A stretch of 7,295 bases of DNA from a bacterium. Lineage in GTDB: Bacteria; Patescibacteria; Dojkabacteria; JAKAPS01; JAJZLI01. The notes beneath the pieces were generated by a model, which was given only the letters and a program-made list of their open reading frames with translations, was not told the DNA's origin and searched no databases. Positions 1-6,462 of the stretch are shown here, piece by piece. A program made the position numbers and the translations under genes. The stretch's first letter is position 1, and each line of letters begins with the position of its first letter. The stretch lies in contig JAJZKG010000025.1 of the NCBI GenBank assembly GCA_021809565.1, positions 1 through 7,295 of the forward strand, given 5' to 3'.

Positions 1-104
1 GAGAAATGTGCAAAAGAGACATTAGTATCTTATCCATACAATCACATATTTTATTCTTCTAGTACCTTTTTATAAACTTCTAATGTCTCTTTTGCACATT
101 TCTC
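1..104. repeat. Perfect 25-bp inverted repeat with 54-bp spacer
   Basis: Bases 1-25 (beginning GAGAAATGTGCAAAAG) are the exact reverse complement of bases 80-104. Pairing stops at 26/79. The right arm lies in the minus-strand glycosyltransferase gene, where it encodes residues about 333-340 (EKCAKETL). The left arm encodes the same residues on the plus strand, and that frame stays open until TAA at 73-75. The spacer holds the last codons and stop of the gene. Because the left arm starts at the first base of the window, its outer boundary is unseen and the repeat may be longer. It could be a true inverted duplication, an RNA stem at the operon end, or a fold-back artefact at a contig end. Confidence 0.93.
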
Positions 105-1100
105 CCATGTAAAGCTTCTTGCATATTCAGTTGCCTTCTTTCTCAGTTTTTCATTATAACCGTTTTCCTTTAAGTCTTCTATTATTTGCGCCATGTGCTC
201 TGGGCTCTCCGCCTCAAAGCAGTATTTTCTTACTTCTTTTGGGATCTTTCCATATTTATATATTATTACTGGGAGACCTCGAGATTGGGCCTCAAAAATT
301 TCTAAACCAAAGCCTTCATAAAAACTTGGAAATGCAAATATATCAAATGAGTCATAAGTATTTATAATCTCTTTTTCCGCACAAAAACCATTAAGTTTTA
401 TTCGAGGATCATTTCTTGATAAATTTTCAAGATTTGCATAGTCCGGGCCTTTTCCGAAAATTTCTAAAGAGATATTTTTATCTAAAGAACATTTAAATGC
501 ATCTATTAAAAATTTAACATTCTTTCTGTATTGTAATGTCCCTATATAGCCAACTTTAAATGATCTTTTTATCATTTTTTGGTGAGGTTTTAAAAATCTA
601 TTATCAATCCCTAAGTTGGTAACAAATATTTTGTTTTTATCAAAACCTAATTTTATTGCTTCTTCCTTTGTCTGAGATGAGATCACGATTAAATAATCAG
701 AATTGAGCTGCAATTTTACTGATGGAATCACACAAAGTGACTTATATAATAAATCTTTTATATGGTTATTTGTAATAGTATATTTATTCCAATCATTATA
801 TAGCGATATTTGAAATTCGTATGCAGTTGAAATAAATTTTACATTGGAATTAATTAATAAAGGATAAAATGGCATACCCTGCATATTATGTATTACTTTG
901 TAACCTAAGAAGTTTTTAGATATAATGCTGATATTTCTACTGAGAAAGGGATTAATCAAAGGCAATTTTTTGAGTTCTATTATCTTTATATTTTTATGAA
1001 ATCGCATAAAATATTTTGTTATTTCTTTACCGTACCTAAGTCCGCCTGAGCCTGCTCCCGTGATGTCTAGAGCCACTATTGCAACTTCGTTTTTGTACAC
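51..1100 (-). CDS. GT4-family glycosyltransferase (GT-B fold), last gene of operon
   Basis: This 349-residue protein probably transfers a sugar from a nucleotide donor to a growing glycan at the cytoplasmic face of the membrane; it has no obvious membrane helix. The N-terminal half has a Gly-rich acceptor-site loop, SGGLRY at about 18-23. The C-terminal donor half shows TNLGID at 161-166, YIGTLQYRKN at 185-194 (R192/K193 probable phosphate contacts), FGKGPD at 215-220 and the E-x7-E pair E262/E270 within PSFYEGFGLEIFE, followed by RGLPVI. Length is normal for GT4, so it appears complete. The start is GTG, 4 nt after the TGA of the preceding gene, with no convincing ribosome binding site, which suggests translational coupling. 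Codons about 333-340 form one arm of the inverted repeat. Family assignment is firm; donor and acceptor cannot be read from sequence. Confidence 0.93.
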   Translation of the reverse strand: MYKNEVAIVALDITGAGSGGLRYGKEITKYFMRFHKNIKIIELKKLPLINPFLSRNISIISKNFLGYKVIHNMQGMPFYPLLINSNVKFISTAYEFQISLYNDWNKYTITNNHIKDLLYKSLCVIPSVKLQLNSDYLIVISSQTKEEAIKLGFDKNKIFVTNLGIDNRFLKPHQKMIKRSFKVGYIGTLQYRKNVKFLIDAFKCSLDKNISLEIFGKGPDYANLENLSRNDPRIKLNGFCAEKEIINTYDSFDIFAFPSFYEGFGLEIFEAQSRGLPVIIYKYGKIPKEVRKYCFEAESPEHMAQIIEDLKENGYNEKLRKKATEYARSFTWEKCAKETLEVYKKVLEE

Positions 1101-1104
1101 GATA

Positions 1105-2235
1105 TCAATGATTTCTTTTTGTTAAGGATTTATATAAGTTGTAATATTTGAACGCAACGTTATCCCAGTCATATTTTAATGCTAATTTTCTCCCATTTGT
1201 AGATATGTGCTTAGATTTGTTTTTATCTTTAATTAGTTCGATGATAGATTTAGAATAAGATTTAAAATCACTATTTTTTATTATTATGCCGTTTAGATTA
1301 TTCTTTACTATTTCATTTACTCCAGTCTTATCTGAAATTATAATCGGCAAACCACAACTCAATGCTTCCATCGTTGCTATACTAAACCCCTCATATCTAC
1401 TTGGAAATATAAAAATTTTGGATGCTTGTAGATATTTTATTTTGAGATTATTATAAACATTGCCCAAATAAATAGCATATTTACTTTTAATATAACCATT
1501 TGATCCTATTATATTCAGGTATATTTTGTTCTTAACTTTTGTATTTGCAAATTCTACTGCTTTTATAGCAATATCTAGACCTTTCCTCTTCGGATCCTTA
1601 CCTATAAACAAAATATTTGTTTTTGTAGTATCTTGTTTTGTATAACTATTTAATTTTTGAATTTTGGTTTCTTTAATTGGTTTAAATTTTTTTGTATCGA
1701 TACCATTATATATAACAATGCCGTCTTTTTTGTCGGAAGATTTTTTAATGTGTTCTGCAACAAAAACGGTTTTTTTGGCGTATAATAAATTTTTCATTTC
1801 GTATCTGACTGAAAATAAGTAGATTAAAAGTTTATAAAGTTTATTAGCATTTTTGTAATTAGTTGCAGCCCATCCATGAAATACTGATATAGTATTATAA
1901 TCTTTAAGTTCTTTAAATCCACCCATGTCCCCGTTTACTTGTATGATATCGTAACTATCACCATTAGTTAAAATATATTTTCTTAATCCCCTATTAAAAT
2001 AGAATTTCTTAATTAATAAATTTGCCTTACCAAAATAATCAGATTTAGGTACTTTTATTCCTATTATATGGCCGAACCTAGTTTTGCGACTAAAACTGAA
2101 TTTTGATGAGCATATTACATCTATCTCAACTTTATAATGTTTCGATAATCTCATACTCAATTCCAAGACATAGCTTTCTATACCTCCACCATAACTCTTT
2201 GTAGGATCAAATAAGCTTGTAATTAAAATTTTCAT
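1105..2235 (-). CDS. GT4-family glycosyltransferase (GT-B fold)
   Basis: This 376-residue protein is a complete group 1 / family 4 glycosyltransferase, predicted to be cytoplasmic or peripherally membrane-bound and to add one sugar to a lipid- or glycan-linked acceptor. It opens MKILITSLFDP and has the Gly loop YGGGIE at 15-20, HGW at 120-122, IYNGID at 175-180, and a donor-site segment at 210-221 with KRKG (R217/K218). The E-x7-E motif is E282/E290 inside FPSRYEGFSIATMEALSCG, followed by LPIII. Its ATG overlaps the TGA of the upstream gene as ATGA (2232-2235), a classic coupling junction, and it ends 4 nt before the next gene. Lys, Asn and Ile are very abundant, reflecting the low G+C. It shares only family motifs with its downstream GT4 neighbour, so the two probably add different sugars or linkages. 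Confidence 0.94.
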   Translation of the reverse strand: MKILITSLFDPTKSYGGGIESYVLELSMRLSKHYKVEIDVICSSKFSFSRKTRFGHIIGIKVPKSDYFGKANLLIKKFYFNRGLRKYILTNGDSYDIIQVNGDMGGFKELKDYNTISVFHGWAATNYKNANKLYKLLIYLFSVRYEMKNLLYAKKTVFVAEHIKKSSDKKDGIVIYNGIDTKKFKPIKETKIQKLNSYTKQDTTKTNILFIGKDPKRKGLDIAIKAVEFANTKVKNKIYLNIIGSNGYIKSKYAIYLGNVYNNLKIKYLQASKIFIFPSRYEGFSIATMEALSCGLPIIISDKTGVNEIVKNNLNGIIIKNSDFKSYSKSIIELIKDKNKSKHISTNGRKLALKYDWDNVAFKYYNLYKSLTKRNH

Positions 2236-3140
2236 TTTTTAACACCAAACATTTTAATTACACCTTTTTTAAATCCATTAAAATATGCCTTGTAATATGC
2301 CTTTTTATTATTTGATTTGAATGGTATATAAAAGAGAAGGTATAAGACAGCATGAACAGGAACAAATACTATTAGAAAAATTAAAAATTTGAAAGATGGT
2401 GCATATTTCCTCTCTATTAAAAAATTACACATTACTGTTACATACATTCGGTATGGAGGCTTATCTATCAAGTTTATCTTTATCTTACCAATATCATGTA
2501 TTGTTTTGGCTTTTGTATAAATGTAATTTTTATATCCTGCCCCTTTAAGTCTTTGGGCAAGGTCAAATTCTTCATGCGTCGGGAAATTTGGATCTTCACC
2601 ACCTATTCTTAGATATAAATTTTTAGATATCATATAGGCATTTGGTATGGCATCTGTTTCTATAAGCCCTTTTTTTAGTTTGCCTTTTGATACTGGTTTT
2701 ACATTTGGATTTATCCATGTCGCCTTACCTCCATAAAACCACAAGTTTCCGAATTTATCATACATTATTGGACCCATCAAGCCAACATTTTTTGTTTTTT
2801 TATATCTTGATACCAATAGACTTATTGCATTTTTGTCTAATATGTTATCATCGTCTAAGAAAAAAAGGAGTTCTCCTTTTGCCATTCTAGCTCCTTCATT
2901 TCTGCTTTTTACCCAATAAAGTTCATGTTTATGTTGGACTAAATTAATCTTATGCTTTAATACGTTTAGAACATACTTCAAGTCGCTTTTTGGATCATCA
3001 TTAATTACTATTGTTTCGATATTTTTATAGGTGCTTTTAAATACGCTTTTTACACATCGTATTAGTTTATCCTGCCTCTTGTAAGTTGGAATTATAATAC
3101 TTACCAAAGGATTACTCAATTCTTTTGATTTTGTTGCCAT
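2232..3140 (-). CDS. GT2-family glycosyltransferase (GT-A fold) with C-terminal membrane helix
   Basis: This 302-residue protein is an inverting GT-A enzyme of the GT2 class, related in layout to rhamnosyl/mannosyltransferases of surface-polysaccharide pathways. Visible motifs are VSIIIPTYKR at 13-22 (first strand, nucleotide binding), D48/D49 in VINDD, the metal-binding DDD at 96-98 in FFLDDDNI, a probable catalytic-base region HEEFD at 179-183, and H215 in TIHDIGK. Residues about 241-264 form a hydrophobic segment that should anchor the enzyme in the membrane, with a Lys-rich tail after it. The ATG start lies 25 nt inside the preceding gene, giving a sensible 12-residue lead to the first strand; no strong ribosome binding site is visible. 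It resembles the upstream GT2 along its length, so the pair likely arose by tandem duplication. Substrate is unknown. Confidence 0.93.
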   Translation of the reverse strand: MATKSKELSNPLVSIIIPTYKRQDKLIRCVKSVFKSTYKNIETIVINDDPKSDLKYVLNVLKHKINLVQHKHELYWVKSRNEGARMAKGELLFFLDDDNILDKNAISLLVSRYKKTKNVGLMGPIMYDKFGNLWFYGGKATWINPNVKPVSKGKLKKGLIETDAIPNAYMISKNLYLRIGGEDPNFPTHEEFDLAQRLKGAGYKNYIYTKAKTIHDIGKIKINLIDKPPYRMYVTVMCNFLIERKYAPSFKFLIFLIVFVPVHAVLYLLFYIPFKSNNKKAYYKAYFNGFKKGVIKMFGVKK

Positions 3141-4096
3141 ATGATCTTACTTTTGTTCAATAACGCATTTTTAATACCATCAGCAGTACCTTTAAATAGA
3201 TACTTTAAAAGTTCTAATTTTTCTTTTAGATTTTTATTACTTTTATTTATTAGTAATATATAGTAACATAAGTAGATAGGCATAGAGATAGAAAATGTTA
3301 ATCTACCAATTAAAGTATCATACCTAAATTCATTTATTATCTTATTACGCATTGTATAATATAATCTTAATTTATTAACCCTAATGAAATACCTCTCGTT
3401 AGGATTATATGGAATATCGTGGTATGTTATTGCTTTTGGATTTATGATTATTTTATATCCTGCTTTTCTTACACGAGCTTCAAAGTTCCCATCTTCTCCT
3501 ACAAATGGCACCAGAAGATCCCACATCCCAATTTTATTTATTATCTTTTTCTTAAACATAAAAGCATTTGCAAAATCCTCAACTTCTTCTCCTTCTTCTA
3601 TCTGCCCATTCCATTTTTCGTTCATATGGATAAATATGGCCCTCCTCATAAATCGGCTACGCGTTGTCCCTGCATGCATGATTATATCTTTATGGCTTTT
3701 ATATAAAGCCAAAGGTCCGACGATACCTGCTTTTTTATGACTCTTAAACGATGAAACAAGATTAGATATGCAATTTTTTTGGAGTATATTATCGTCATCT
3801 AATATGAATATATATTCCCCTTTAGAAAATTGTATAGCATTATTGATTGTAACCGAAAGTAAGCTTTCATTACTGTTTCTTAGGTATAGAAAGTTTTTTT
3901 TATTTATATATTTCTTGATAGCGTTTTCTGTTCCATCAGTAGAAGCATCATCTGATACAATAATATATTTATATTTATAATCGTTATCTAGAACTGAATT
4001 TATGCATTTAATAAGCTTTCTCATTCTATTAAAAGTGGGTATTATTATAGTTACAAATTTGCCTTTGCATTTTATATGTTTGCGTTTTATAACCAT
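3116..4096 (-). CDS. GT2-family glycosyltransferase (GT-A fold), first gene of operon
   Basis: This 326-residue protein is the promoter-proximal gene of the minus-strand operon. GT2 signatures are TIIIPTFNR at 16-24, DD at 49-50 in IVSDDASTDGT, the DDD metal site at 100-102 in FILDDDNIL, the catalytic ED at 201-202 in VGEDGNFEARVRKAG, and H226 in TYHDIPYNP. The order matches WbbL/RfbF-type glycosyltransferases. A hydrophobic helix at about 264-284 and an amphipathic Lys-rich tail should dock it to the inner face of the membrane. The ATG at 4096-4094 is the only start that keeps the first strand. A TATA-like box centred about 27 nt upstream fits a leaderless archaeal transcript. As first gene it may catalyse an early glycosylation step, but gene order does not prove reaction order. 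Confidence 0.93.
   Translation of the reverse strand: MVIKRKHIKCKGKFVTIIIPTFNRMRKLIKCINSVLDNDYKYKYIIVSDDASTDGTENAIKKYINKKNFLYLRNSNESLLSVTINNAIQFSKGEYIFILDDDNILQKNCISNLVSSFKSHKKAGIVGPLALYKSHKDIIMHAGTTRSRFMRRAIFIHMNEKWNGQIEEGEEVEDFANAFMFKKKIINKIGMWDLLVPFVGEDGNFEARVRKAGYKIIINPKAITYHDIPYNPNERYFIRVNKLRLYYTMRNKIINEFRYDTLIGRLTFSISMPIYLCYYILLINKSNKNLKEKLELLKYLFKGTADGIKNALLNKSKIIWQQNQKN
4085..4092 (+). promoter_or_regulatory. Candidate TATA box for the membrane-protein gene
   Basis: TTTTATAA lies 34-41 nt upstream of the ATG at 4126. An archaeal TATA box usually sits about 26 nt before the transcription start, which would place initiation near 4113-4117 and leave a 5' leader of about 10 nt. The box lies wholly within the first codons of the divergent glycosyltransferase gene. 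The bases before it are not a convincing purine-rich BRE. In such AT-rich DNA a chance match is quite possible. Confidence 0.35.
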
Positions 4097-4118
4097 ATCA
4101 TCAAGCTCGTGAAAATCG

Positions 4119-4127
4119 TAATATTAT
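4119..4127 (-). promoter_or_regulatory. Candidate TATA box for the minus-strand glycosyltransferase operon
   Basis: Read on the minus strand this is ATAATATTA, 23-31 nt before the ATG at 4096. That spacing is what a leaderless archaeal mRNA would need. The bases just upstream on that strand (CCCAAAC) could act as a weak BRE. The box overlaps the start codon of the divergent membrane-protein gene. No Shine-Dalgarno sequence precedes the operon start, in keeping with leaderless initiation. The match is positional only. Confidence 0.4.
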
Positions 4128-6384
4128 GTTTGGGTATTTATTTGATAGATATAAAGCTTTGGCTTTAATTGCAATTAGCTTATTTGTTATGATTTTTATA
4201 AATTATATGTTATATACACATTCTACATATATATTTGGTGGTGACCAGCCGTTGTTTGTTCCTACCTATACAAACTTACTAGGTTCATTCTTTATTTGGG
4301 AACCGTATAATTATACTGGCCTTACCACTACACCAAGCTCTATATTAAACGTTTTACTTTATTTAATAGATTTGCTCTTTTATTCAAGAGGCATACTTTT
4401 TGGATATCTTTTGAGCAATACATTTTATTTTTGGGTTGGTGCATTTGGAATGTTTTTGCTTGTTTTTTATCTAGCTAAAGATTTTGATAAAAAGTTAGCA
4501 TATTTCGGCGGAATTATTTCATCAATTATGTTTGTAATAAACTTTGATTCTTACGTTAACAATTTTAGCATGCCACTGATTTTTATACCCTATTTTGTTT
4601 TATTTGTTTTTTTAAGCATTAAAAAAATTGAAAAAGGAGAAAATAGTAGTATACTTTTTGCAGGATTAGTATTAGCATTATCTTCTTTTTTTGCTACGGG
4701 TTACAATTCAAATATAATACAAAATTTTGTATTTTCTATTCTTTTTATATTATTGTTAATTTTACTATCCCAATCAAAGAGAATAAGGCAGATTAAATAT
4801 TTTGGATCTGCTATCTTATTATCGTTATTGATAAATTTTAGTTGGATAATAACCACTTATATTTTTATTAATAATAAAATAAGTAGTTTGTATTTTAATC
4901 CTGCCTCGAATAATATATTGCGCTCGTCGGCATTACAACTTCCAAACTCCTTATTACTTTTTGGTCCTATGGGAAGCAGTTGGACGAACATATTCATGTT
5001 TACTTTATTTATAATCTCGATTATAGGTATTTATTTAGCATCTAAGAATGTAAAATTTAGTAAGAGTAGTAAGAAGATTGTATTATCGTTATTAGCAAGT
5101 TTTATATTATTCTTAGGCATATCCACTACTGTAAATAAACCTTTTGGAATTGTATTCCAAAGGTTAGTTAGTATAATACACGCTTTGGATGTACTAAGAT
5201 ATCCCTATCCATCCTTACATTACTTATCATTATTTTTCATGTCTGTGATTTTTGGTATTGCATTTATTTTTATATATGACAAACTCAAAACCAAAAATAT
5301 TAAAATAGGTTATTTATTTTTAATTCTTGTTATGGTTTTAGTAATTGTTTATGTGTATAATTCTGATTATATTCCGATCATTGCTAAACCCTTATATGTT
5401 TCTAATATTCCATACCCTGTATATTCTATATCTAATTATATAAATTCCCAAAACGGTACATTTTCTGTTATAACGCTTCCTTCTGCCACGAGCTGGCAAC
5501 ATACTAGCTGGTATTTAGGAGTCAATGTATATTCTGCTTTTATAAACAAACCAGTATATACTGGTGGATATACTAATTATATGGAAATTTTTTATCCGCC
5601 TTCTTACAATATCGAATCTGTATTAAGTGAAGCAATAGATACATCGAACATAACGCAATTAAATTTGTCTGGGGGATTAGGCACATTTGGGATAAAATAT
5701 ATTATAATCCAAGGAGATAGTTTAATTAATAACTGTGATGAATACTGTTCAGTATTTAGTTTTAATACAATATATTCAAATCTCAATAATTCGAAAAGTA
5801 TCTACTTCGTTAAGAAGTTTGGTAATTCAAGTATATATGAAAATAGCAATTACGTACCGCTAGTGTATGGATCTGATTTGCTTCGTCTTAAAAATATAAC
5901 GTCCACTAATATTATTGATATAATAGAAAGCAATTCTTTTAACCTCCAGAATACATCTATATATGAGGGCAGTATCGGTGGTTTTTACAATGATAGCAAT
6001 ACTATAAATGCAACTCCAATAACAAACTTTTCCAAGCCAAACTTAACATTTATCGAGAATACACCCACAAAGGTTACCGTTCATGTTTCCAACGCAATTA
6101 CTCCTTATTATCTTGTCTTTCGTGAGACGTACGATCCGCATTGGGCGGCATTTTATTCCAACGGGACGGAAGTTAATCCACGTGACCATATCGCAGTTAA
6201 TGGATTTGCCAATGCTTGGTACATGAACAAAACTGGCAATTATACCGTTACCTTGTATTATACCCTGCAGACAGATGCATGGATTGCGTGGGGCGTGAGC
6301 TTTGCTGCGCTGTTCGTTACCATAGGAATAGGGGTTTATGGATGGAAAGAAACGAAGAAGGAGAAAATGCGCAGCCGCAGATGA
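4126..6384 (+). CDS. Polytopic YfhO / GT-C-like membrane protein with sequon-rich outer domain
   Basis: This 752-residue protein has a first helix at about 10-31, some 10-12 further hydrophobic helices to about 412, a soluble stretch at about 413-713, one C-terminal helix (about 714-739) and a basic tail (KETKKEKMRSRR). The layout recalls YfhO and related GT-C-type proteins, which use polyprenyl-phosphate sugars on the outer face. Supporting marks are D40 in GGDQP within the first outer loop, a possible GT-C catalytic acid; a LRYPYP motif at about 357-362; and a C-terminal beta segment with FRETYDPHWAAF (665-676) and GNYTVTLYY, resembling the YfhO 'GW-x-A' region. The outer domain has 14 N-X-S/T sequons and the pair C537/C541. 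The start lacks a Shine-Dalgarno sequence. Base composition jumps near codons 645-665. The family link is from remembered architecture; catalysis is unproven, and a non-enzymatic surface role is possible. Confidence 0.85.
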   Translation: MFGYLFDRYKALALIAISLFVMIFINYMLYTHSTYIFGGDQPLFVPTYTNLLGSFFIWEPYNYTGLTTTPSSILNVLLYLIDLLFYSRGILFGYLLSNTFYFWVGAFGMFLLVFYLAKDFDKKLAYFGGIISSIMFVINFDSYVNNFSMPLIFIPYFVLFVFLSIKKIEKGENSSILFAGLVLALSSFFATGYNSNIIQNFVFSILFILLLILLSQSKRIRQIKYFGSAILLSLLINFSWIITTYIFINNKISSLYFNPASNNILRSSALQLPNSLLLFGPMGSSWTNIFMFTLFIISIIGIYLASKNVKFSKSSKKIVLSLLASFILFLGISTTVNKPFGIVFQRLVSIIHALDVLRYPYPSLHYLSLFFMSVIFGIAFIFIYDKLKTKNIKIGYLFLILVMVLVIVYVYNSDYIPIIAKPLYVSNIPYPVYSISNYINSQNGTFSVITLPSATSWQHTSWYLGVNVYSAFINKPVYTGGYTNYMEIFYPPSYNIESVLSEAIDTSNITQLNLSGGLGTFGIKYIIIQGDSLINNCDEYCSVFSFNTIYSNLNNSKSIYFVKKFGNSSIYENSNYVPLVYGSDLLRLKNITSTNIIDIIESNSFNLQNTSIYEGSIGGFYNDSNTINATPITNFSKPNLTFIENTPTKVTVHVSNAITPYYLVFRETYDPHWAAFYSNGTEVNPRDHIAVNGFANAWYMNKTGNYTVTLYYTLQTDAWIAWGVSFAALFVTIGIGVYGWKETKKEKMRSRR
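6061..6120. other. Composition breakpoint inside the membrane-protein gene
   Basis: G+C per 60 bases by hand count is 14 (5881-5940), 22 (5941-6000), 18 (6001-6060), 23 (6061-6120), 31 (6121-6180), 25, 30 and 26 (to 6360), then 36 at 6661-6720. Codons shift from A/T-ending forms (TTA, AGA, ATA) to many GCG, CGT, GTG, CTG and AAG. The reading frame is intact across the change. It is the right edge of the AT-rich block and may mark a past recombination crossover. Confidence 0.55.
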
Positions 6385-6418
6385 ACCTGCGCTTACATAT
6401 TTATTGTGCTCTGTTTAG

Positions 6419-6426
6419 TAATATAT
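6419..6426 (+). promoter_or_regulatory. Candidate TATA box in the 78-bp spacer before the last gene
   Basis: The spacer 6385-6462 contains TAATATAT, 37-44 nt before the ATG at 6463, which would start transcription roughly 15 nt upstream of the gene. A second AT-rich patch, ATTTTTAAG at about 6446-6454, sits too close to the ATG for a usual archaeal TATA box. No Shine-Dalgarno sequence and no T-rich terminator are evident, so read-through from the membrane-protein gene is also possible. Confidence 0.35.
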
Positions 6427-6462
6427 GAAATACCGAAGCGCAATGCATTTTTAAGTGTTATT

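Larger units (their letters stand above)
1..6060. other. AT-rich glycan-gene block with sharp right edge
   Basis: Most of this block is very AT-rich. Hand counts give 12/60 G+C at 1441-1500, 14/60 at 4561-4620 and 14/60 at 5881-5940. From about 6121 rightward the counts are 25-36 of 60. The block contains the four-gene minus-strand operon and the first about 645 codons of the membrane-protein gene. The gene at the left edge is patchier (26/60 at 181-240, 30/60 at 1021-1080). Variable surface-polysaccharide cassettes are often AT-rich and exchanged as a unit between strains; reading this block as such an island is inference. No transposase, integrase or attachment site is visible. Confidence 0.5.

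Noticed and set aside
26..104. Inverted repeat as an intrinsic terminator of the operon
   Set aside because: A stem could form in the minus-strand transcript, but the loop is 54 nt, the stem takes in coding sequence, and no T-run follows within the window. Archaeal termination does not usually need such a stem.
119..367. Plus-strand open frame of 82 codons
   Set aside because: It is antisense to a well-supported GT4 gene, is mostly Leu/Ser/Phe-rich low-complexity translation of T-rich antisense DNA, and has no family motif.
2282..2303. Short direct repeat AATATGCCTT with a 12-bp period
   Set aside because: It is two copies of 10 bp encoding a KAYYKAYF-like stretch near the C-terminus of a GT2 gene; this is expected by chance in AT-rich coding DNA.
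2687..2890. Plus-strand open frame of 67 codons
   Set aside because: It lies antisense to the GT2 gene 2232-3140 and shows no recognisable domain or promoter.
3384..3980. Three plus-strand open frames (3384-3740, 3419-3706, 3768-3980)
   Set aside because: All are antisense to the GT2 gene 3116-4096. Two overlap each other in different frames, and the translations look like chance hydrophobic strings.
5604..5786. Minus-strand open frame of 60 codons
   Set aside because: It is antisense to the membrane-protein gene with no supporting motif.
6216..6428. Plus-strand open frame of 70 codons running past the end of the membrane-protein gene
   Set aside because: It overlaps the conserved C-terminal end of that gene in another frame, and its Cys/Arg-rich translation matches nothing I know. 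I checked it as a possible frameshifted continuation, but the main frame has a natural membrane helix, basic tail and stop.
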